A stretch of 43,890 bases of DNA from positions 1 through 43,890 of the IMG/VR virus record IMGVR_UViG_3300037961_005709, one strand, 5' to 3'. Of the stretch, positions 40,505 through 43,890 are shown piece by piece. The DNA comes from a virus. Both the position numbers and the translations under genes were made by a program. Below the pieces are notes generated by a model. The model was not told the DNA's origin. It was given only the letters and a program-made list of their open reading frames with translations, and ran no database searches. Each line of letters opens with the position of its first letter. Within the stretch, counting starts at the first letter, position 1.

Positions 40505-40545
40505 TCTAAATACCTTATATGGACTTTTATTATTAATTATTTAGA
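40505..40545. promoter_or_regulatory. Divergent late promoter pair (face-to-face TCTAAATA)
   Basis: TCTAAATA is read rightward at 40505-40512 and leftward at 40545-40538, with 25 nt between. Each is about 33 nt from the start codon it serves (gp4 ATG 40545; tail-tube GTG 40504), so each lies against the opposite gene's start. The two units therefore share one short AT-rich control region with overlapping transcripts. Confidence 0.65.
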
Positions 40546-40982
40546 TGGCATATAGAGGAAAATATCAACCATCCTTTCCAAGAAAGTATAAAGGAGACTC
40601 TTCAAACATAGTATATCGTTCTTTATGGGAACGTAAATTTATGGTTTACTGTGATAAAAATGAAAACATCTTGGAATGGGGAAGTGAAGAGATTGCACTT
40701 CCATACAGATCACCAGTTGATAACAGAGTTCATCGTTATTTTCCAGACTTTTACATAAAGGTCAAAGAAAATAATGGAAGAATCAAAAAGATGATTGTTG
40801 AGATCAAACCACTAAAACAATGTATTGAACCCAAGGTTCAAAAGAAAAAGACCAAAGGATACATCTTTGAAGTTGTCGAATACGCCAAGAATCAGGCAAA
40901 ATGGGCAGCAGCAAAAGAATGGTGTTTAGATCGTGGTTATGAATTTAAAGTGCTCACAGAAAACGAGTTAGGTATAAAATAA
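40545..40982 (+). CDS. 4: Head completion protein gp4 (PD-(D/E)XK fold)
   Basis: 145 aa, close to T4 gp4 (150 aa). YRSLWERKFMVYCDKNENIL at residues 24-43 is the gp4 hallmark. The TnsA-like nuclease core is visible: Glu29, Asp68 in YFPDFYI, and Glu86/Lys88 in IVEIKP. In T4 gp4 acts with gp50 and gp65 at head completion after packaging, before tail joining. The gene starts at ATG 40545 without a clear Shine-Dalgarno sequence, following a late motif. Its stop overlaps the next start (TAATG). Confidence 0.9.
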   Translation: MAYRGKYQPSFPRKYKGDSSNIVYRSLWERKFMVYCDKNENILEWGSEEIALPYRSPVDNRVHRYFPDFYIKVKENNGRIKKMIVEIKPLKQCIEPKVQKKKTKGYIFEVVEYAKNQAKWAAAKEWCLDRGYEFKVLTENELGIK

Positions 40983-41584
40983 TGGCACTAACAGGATATG
41001 AAAAGAATAGACTGAATGACTACACAGTCTCTGAATTAATATCCATTGCAAGAAATTATTATGTAACTTTCAAACTACCATCTGGTGAAACTAGTACAAA
41101 CTATGGAAGATTGAATAAAAACCAACTTATAAGTGAGATTGAAAAAGATAGAGATTATAGATCTGGAGCACCGACAAATTTAACCATAGAAGAATCTGAC
41201 ATCAGACCCACTGACGATGATGGAAACAGAATCAGAGCAATAGTAAACAGATTAATTGGTTCTGAAGGTGCTGATTCATTATGGAATCAAATATCAAGTG
41301 TATTGAGTTCTGATACCGATATGGTTCCAGAAATAGGAGAACTTTATACATTTAAATATGTGGCAAAGACTCCAAATATAGTCTATGATCTTTATCCATT
41401 AATTGTTGCTGAAAATTACTTACAGTCTCAAAACGGAACAGTTGGATTCATTGGATATAATTTTCACTGGAATAAGTATAGAAAATATACGTGGGAAGAA
41501 GTTCAAACACCCTTATATAAAGTTCGTGCAGGGGAACTTGCGGACTTAAGGGAAATTCCTTACGCTAAGTTTCTAAATAGTTAG
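40982..41584 (+). CDS. Hypothetical virion-assembly protein (200 aa)
   Basis: The N-terminal 60 residues (LNDYTVSELISIARNYYV ... RLNKNQLISEIEKDRDYR) look like a SAP/LEM/Rho-N-type helical bundle that can bind DNA. The C-terminal half holds PEIGELYTFKYVAKTPN, YDLYPLIVAENY and GFIGYNFHWNKYRKYTW, a pattern (G-lYtFkY...YD-yPlv...g-NfHw) that I recall in uncharacterised proteins of T4-like phages. Placed between gp4 and gp48 in a coupled late unit, so a head-tail joining or baseplate role is likely, but not shown. Confidence 0.6.
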   Translation: MALTGYEKNRLNDYTVSELISIARNYYVTFKLPSGETSTNYGRLNKNQLISEIEKDRDYRSGAPTNLTIEESDIRPTDDDGNRIRAIVNRLIGSEGADSLWNQISSVLSSDTDMVPEIGELYTFKYVAKTPNIVYDLYPLIVAENYLQSQNGTVGFIGYNFHWNKYRKYTWEEVQTPLYKVRAGELADLREIPYAKFLNS

Positions 41585-41594
41585 AAAAAAGATA

Positions 41595-42773
41595 ATGCCA
41601 AGAAGAAGAAAAAGACCAGCTAATACTGAACTTGCCGAACAAGTAAGAGAGGCAAATGCTACAAAGGCAGAAGAAGATGCTGCCAGACCCATCAACACGG
41701 TTAGAGTTAAAACTACAGGAAGAAATAGAACTAAAACATATCAAAGATGGGATGGAAAACAGTGGGTAACTGGAACGGGAAAAGACGCCGCAAAATATAA
41801 AGGATTATATAATAACCAACAAGAATTAAACAAGCAACAGTCAACTGAACAGGCACCTACTAGTGCAGCACCAAAAACACCCCCACCTCCAAAAAGAAAA
41901 CCAAGGATACCCAAAAAAGGAAAACCAGAAGACTTCTCGAAATTAAATCTCAGATACCCACAAGATGCAATAGAAGAGGGTCAAGATTTTATCAAGTTTG
42001 AAGTTTTTAATTATAAGACCAATAGAGCCACAGTGACTCGTGATGATAGCAACTTGATAGAAAAATCATTGGGAACTGTAATTCTTCCAATACCATCCCA
42101 AATCAATGATCAAAGTTCGGTCGAATATGGTGCAAGTGGAATGAACTTTATGCAGGAACAAGGTATAGGCGCAGTTAAAAATATAATCGGTTCGGGTGGT
42201 ATCGGAGATTTCTTTGGAAATACTTCAGAGGAACTTGGAAAAGCATTAGACACAGCAGGCAACAATAAAGCATTAATTAACAATTTTATTGCAAAATCTG
42301 CTGTTAATGCAATCGGTGGAAATATAACTGTAGATCAATTGACTGCAAGATCTTCAGGACAAATAATAAATCCAAACATGGAACTGTTATTTACAGGTCC
42401 AGCACTTAGAGAATTTAGTTTCACATTCAAGTTTACTCCAAGATTTAAAAAAGAATCCGACGTAGTTAGAGATATCATAAAAGTTTTCAAACGTAACATG
42501 AAACCTAAAGGTTCTGGTGGAGACTTTTTAACAACACCAAACGTTTTTAGAATTAAGTATATGATGGGAGCAGAGGAACACAAATTTTTAAATAAATTCA
42601 AGATTTGTGCTTTGAAATCCGTAAGGGTCAACTACACTGCTGATGGTGTATATGCAACATATCATGACGGAACTCCAATTTCAATGGAGATGGAATTAGG
42701 TTTTAGTGAGTTGACTCCAATTTATAACGAAGATTATGATGAATATGGAAACGATACTGGAGTAGGATTCTGA
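41595..42773 (+). CDS. 48: Baseplate tail-tube cap gp48
   Basis: 392 aa against 364 in T4. Residues about 120-392 are the gp48 region: LRYPQDAIEEGQDFIKFEVF, SGQIINPNMELLFTGPALRE FSFTFKFTPRF and VVRDIIKVFKRNMKPKGSGG, the conserved block. Residues 1-115 are unusual: Arg/Lys/Pro-rich and disordered (PRRRKRPANTELAEQ; PPPPKRKPRIPKKGKP) around a small beta segment (TKTYQRWDGKQWVTG). gp48 caps the hub and with gp54 starts tube growth. It starts 10 nt after the previous stop and its own stop overlaps the gp53 ATG (TGATG). Confidence 0.85.
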   Translation: MPRRRKRPANTELAEQVREANATKAEEDAARPINTVRVKTTGRNRTKTYQRWDGKQWVTGTGKDAAKYKGLYNNQQELNKQQSTEQAPTSAAPKTPPPPKRKPRIPKKGKPEDFSKLNLRYPQDAIEEGQDFIKFEVFNYKTNRATVTRDDSNLIEKSLGTVILPIPSQINDQSSVEYGASGMNFMQEQGIGAVKNIIGSGGIGDFFGNTSEELGKALDTAGNNKALINNFIAKSAVNAIGGNITVDQLTARSSGQIINPNMELLFTGPALREFSFTFKFTPRFKKESDVVRDIIKVFKRNMKPKGSGGDFLTTPNVFRIKYMMGAEEHKFLNKFKICALKSVRVNYTADGVYATYHDGTPISMEMELGFSELTPIYNEDYDEYGNDTGVGF

Positions 42774-43435
42774 TGGGTTACTTTAGAGAATTACCAAACA
42801 TAGAATATCAATCATTCTTGTCTGATGCAGTTTCATCTCAAGACTATCTGACAGTAAAAAACTTGTTCAGAAGGAACAAGTTACGTGACGACTTACAAAA
42901 TGTCTTTACGATGTTTGATAAGTATGAAATTGTACAAGGAGCAAGACCTGATACTGTTGCCGAAGAATTTTACGGTAGAGAAGAACTTGATTGGGTTGTT
43001 CTGTTGACTGCAGGAATAATCAATGTAAGAGATGAATGGCCTCTTTCAAATTATGAACTTTATAAGTATGTTGAAAAGAAATACGGAATAGAGGGATTGA
43101 ACTCTAACCATCACTTTGAAACTATTGAAATAAAGGATTCAAGCAATAGAGTGATCCTTCCTGCAGGCAAACAGGTTGATTCCAATTTCACCTTTAAATA
43201 TAGTGACAATGGAATCAGTCAAGAAAAAACTGGTTCTGAAGTAAGAATCGGTGTGTCAAACTGGGAATACGAAACTGTATTGAACAATAAAAAATCCTCG
43301 ATTTATTTACTAAAACGAGAATTTTTACAGCAGTTTTTAAATGATATGAGAGAAATAATGACTTATGGATTGTCCTCGGAATATGTCAACGAATCGACAG
43401 TGAAAACCGAGAACACCAGAGTCAAGATTCTTTAG
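42773..43435 (+). CDS. 53: Baseplate wedge protein gp53
   Basis: 220 aa, close to T4 gp53 (196 aa). The N-terminal MGYFRELPNIEYQSFLSD is followed by a helical middle. GARPDTVAEEFYGREELDWV VLLTAGIINVRDEWPLSNYE is the conserved LysM-like block (compare the T4 pattern ANAIYGNPQLYWVLLM). The C-terminus has VSNWEYETVLNNKKSSIYLL KREFLQQF. gp53 closes the wedge ring around the hub. Its stop codon overlaps the oppositely oriented gp32 stop by 3 bases. Confidence 0.88.
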   Translation: MGYFRELPNIEYQSFLSDAVSSQDYLTVKNLFRRNKLRDDLQNVFTMFDKYEIVQGARPDTVAEEFYGREELDWVVLLTAGIINVRDEWPLSNYELYKYVEKKYGIEGLNSNHHFETIEIKDSSNRVILPAGKQVDSNFTFKYSDNGISQEKTGSEVRIGVSNWEYETVLNNKKSSIYLLKREFLQQFLNDMREIMTYGLSSEYVNESTVKTENTRVKIL

Positions 43436-43890
43436 TCGTTTGCAAGAGCAGCAAAGTATGAAAGAGTATCATCGTCATCATTAGAAGACGGTGTGATATC
43501 AGGATCATTGAAACCACCACTGCTACTGGACAGGGAGTTCAGTTCTTCCTTCATGGACTGAGGCATAGGATTGCTTTCACCACGATTCTGACGACGGAAA
43601 TCTTCTTCCTCTTCAACAGTCTCTTGATCCTGGAACTTAGGAGTGCCCTTGATACCAAGAACATAATCAAGACGCTTCTTCAGATCATCATAGGACTTGA
43701 ACTGGTCAGCAGCAACAAACTCTTCGAGAGAGTATTCCTTCTTCCAGATTGCTTCCATTGCATCATCATCTTCAAGCAGTGCATCCTGACGTGCGAACTC
43801 AGAAGAGTCATAGTTACGATAACCGGCAACGTTCTTTGCCTTCAGTTTGAAGTTGGCACCTTGCCAGAAGTCGAACGGATCGATTGCTTC
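43432..43890 (-). CDS. 32: Single-stranded DNA-binding protein gp32, C-terminal part
   Basis: The 152 C-terminal residues are present and the N-terminal part lies beyond the window's right edge. Seen: DPFDFWQGANFKLKAKNVAG YRNYDSSEF, the end of the OB-fold core, then a helix (WKKEYSLEEFVAADQFKSYD DLKKRLDYVLG). A Gln/Glu linker and a Ser-rich acidic tail (SSSSGGFNDPDI...NDDDDT LSYFAAL) follow. In T4 this tail contacts replication partners and regulates DNA binding. An internal ATG at 43758 is not the start. Coding DNA looks more GC-rich and codon-selected than the fibre genes, fitting high early or middle expression. Confidence 0.9.
   Translation of the reverse strand, partial: EAIDPFDFWQGANFKLKAKNVAGYRNYDSSEFARQDALLEDDDAMEAIWKKEYSLEEFVAADQFKSYDDLKKRLDYVLGIKGTPKFQDQETVEEEEDFRRQNRGESNPMPQSMKEELNSLSSSSGGFNDPDITPSSNDDDDTLSYFAALAND

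Noticed and set aside
43432-43758. Independent 108-aa gene starting at ATG 43758
   Set aside because: The frame is open to the window end and the upstream residues (DPFDFWQGANFKLKAKN) are gp32 sequence, so it is the gp32 C-terminus.
1-43890. Auxiliary photosynthesis genes (psbA, psbD, hli, petE), integrase, att sites, insertion sequences
   Set aside because: None was recognised; the only plastocyanin-like signal is the cupredoxin-like domain inside the 1413-aa fibre.

Overview
The window is part of the genome of a T4-like marine myovirus, most likely a cyanomyophage of Synechococcus or Prochlorococcus. The evidence is recognisable T4 core morphogenesis proteins (gp4, gp48, gp53, gp26, gp27-like and gp5-like hub proteins, and the C-terminal half of gp32), very long VGIGTTNP-type fibre proteins, a set of small proteins that I recall as typical of cyanomyophages, two 2OG-Fe(II) oxygenases, phage tRNAs and AT-rich sequence. 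I saw no photosynthesis gene, integrase, insertion sequence or CRISPR array.

Layout. Positions 1-3632 (minus strand) hold a tightly coupled early-type block. It contains a membrane protein cut by the window edge, a glutaredoxin-like protein, seven small uncharacterised proteins, a putative PD-(D/E)XK nuclease and an SF2 helicase, with sigma70-like promoters between some of them. Positions 3754-15270 (minus) hold two 2OG oxygenases, a glycine-rich adhesin-like protein, a 576-aa fibre, a 1828-aa fibre ending in an S74 self-cleaving chaperone, and a collar-domain fibre. A small island (13163-14194) interrupts this block: a perfect sigma70 promoter, a 65-aa protein, an orphan Phd-like antitoxin, three tRNAs and a 103-aa protein. 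Positions 15301-31382 (minus) hold a complete subtilisin-like protease with propeptide, a 1692-aa mosaic fibre with three collar units, a tail-fibre assembly chaperone, a 1413-aa fibre carrying a cupredoxin-like domain, and 337-aa and 1051-aa structural proteins.

Positions 31386-40504 (minus) form the tail hub and tape-measure block. In transcription order it encodes a tail-tube-like protein, gp26, a 58-aa tail-chaperone-like protein, three tape-measure-like proteins (one carrying an L,D-transpeptidase/Tlde1-like domain), a gp27-like hub, a gp5-like OB protein, a 490-aa structural protein and a beta-helical spike-like protein. At 40505-40545 two face-to-face late promoters diverge. Rightward run gp4, a 200-aa protein, gp48 and gp53 (40545-43435, plus), which meet gp32 (minus) tail to tail with overlapping stop codons.

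Regulation as read from sequence. T4-type late motifs (NHTAAATA) lie about 18-34 nt before the starts of many structural genes, often over the preceding stop codon. Host-like -35/-10 promoters precede the early-type genes and the tRNA island. Nearly all neighbours are joined by ATGA, TAATG or TGATG overlaps, implying translational coupling.

The most notable points are the fibre-cluster subtilase, the murein-acting-like domain in the tape-measure region, the cupredoxin-like domain in a fibre, the tRNA/antitoxin island including a UAU-anticodon tRNA, and the helicase-nuclease pair.
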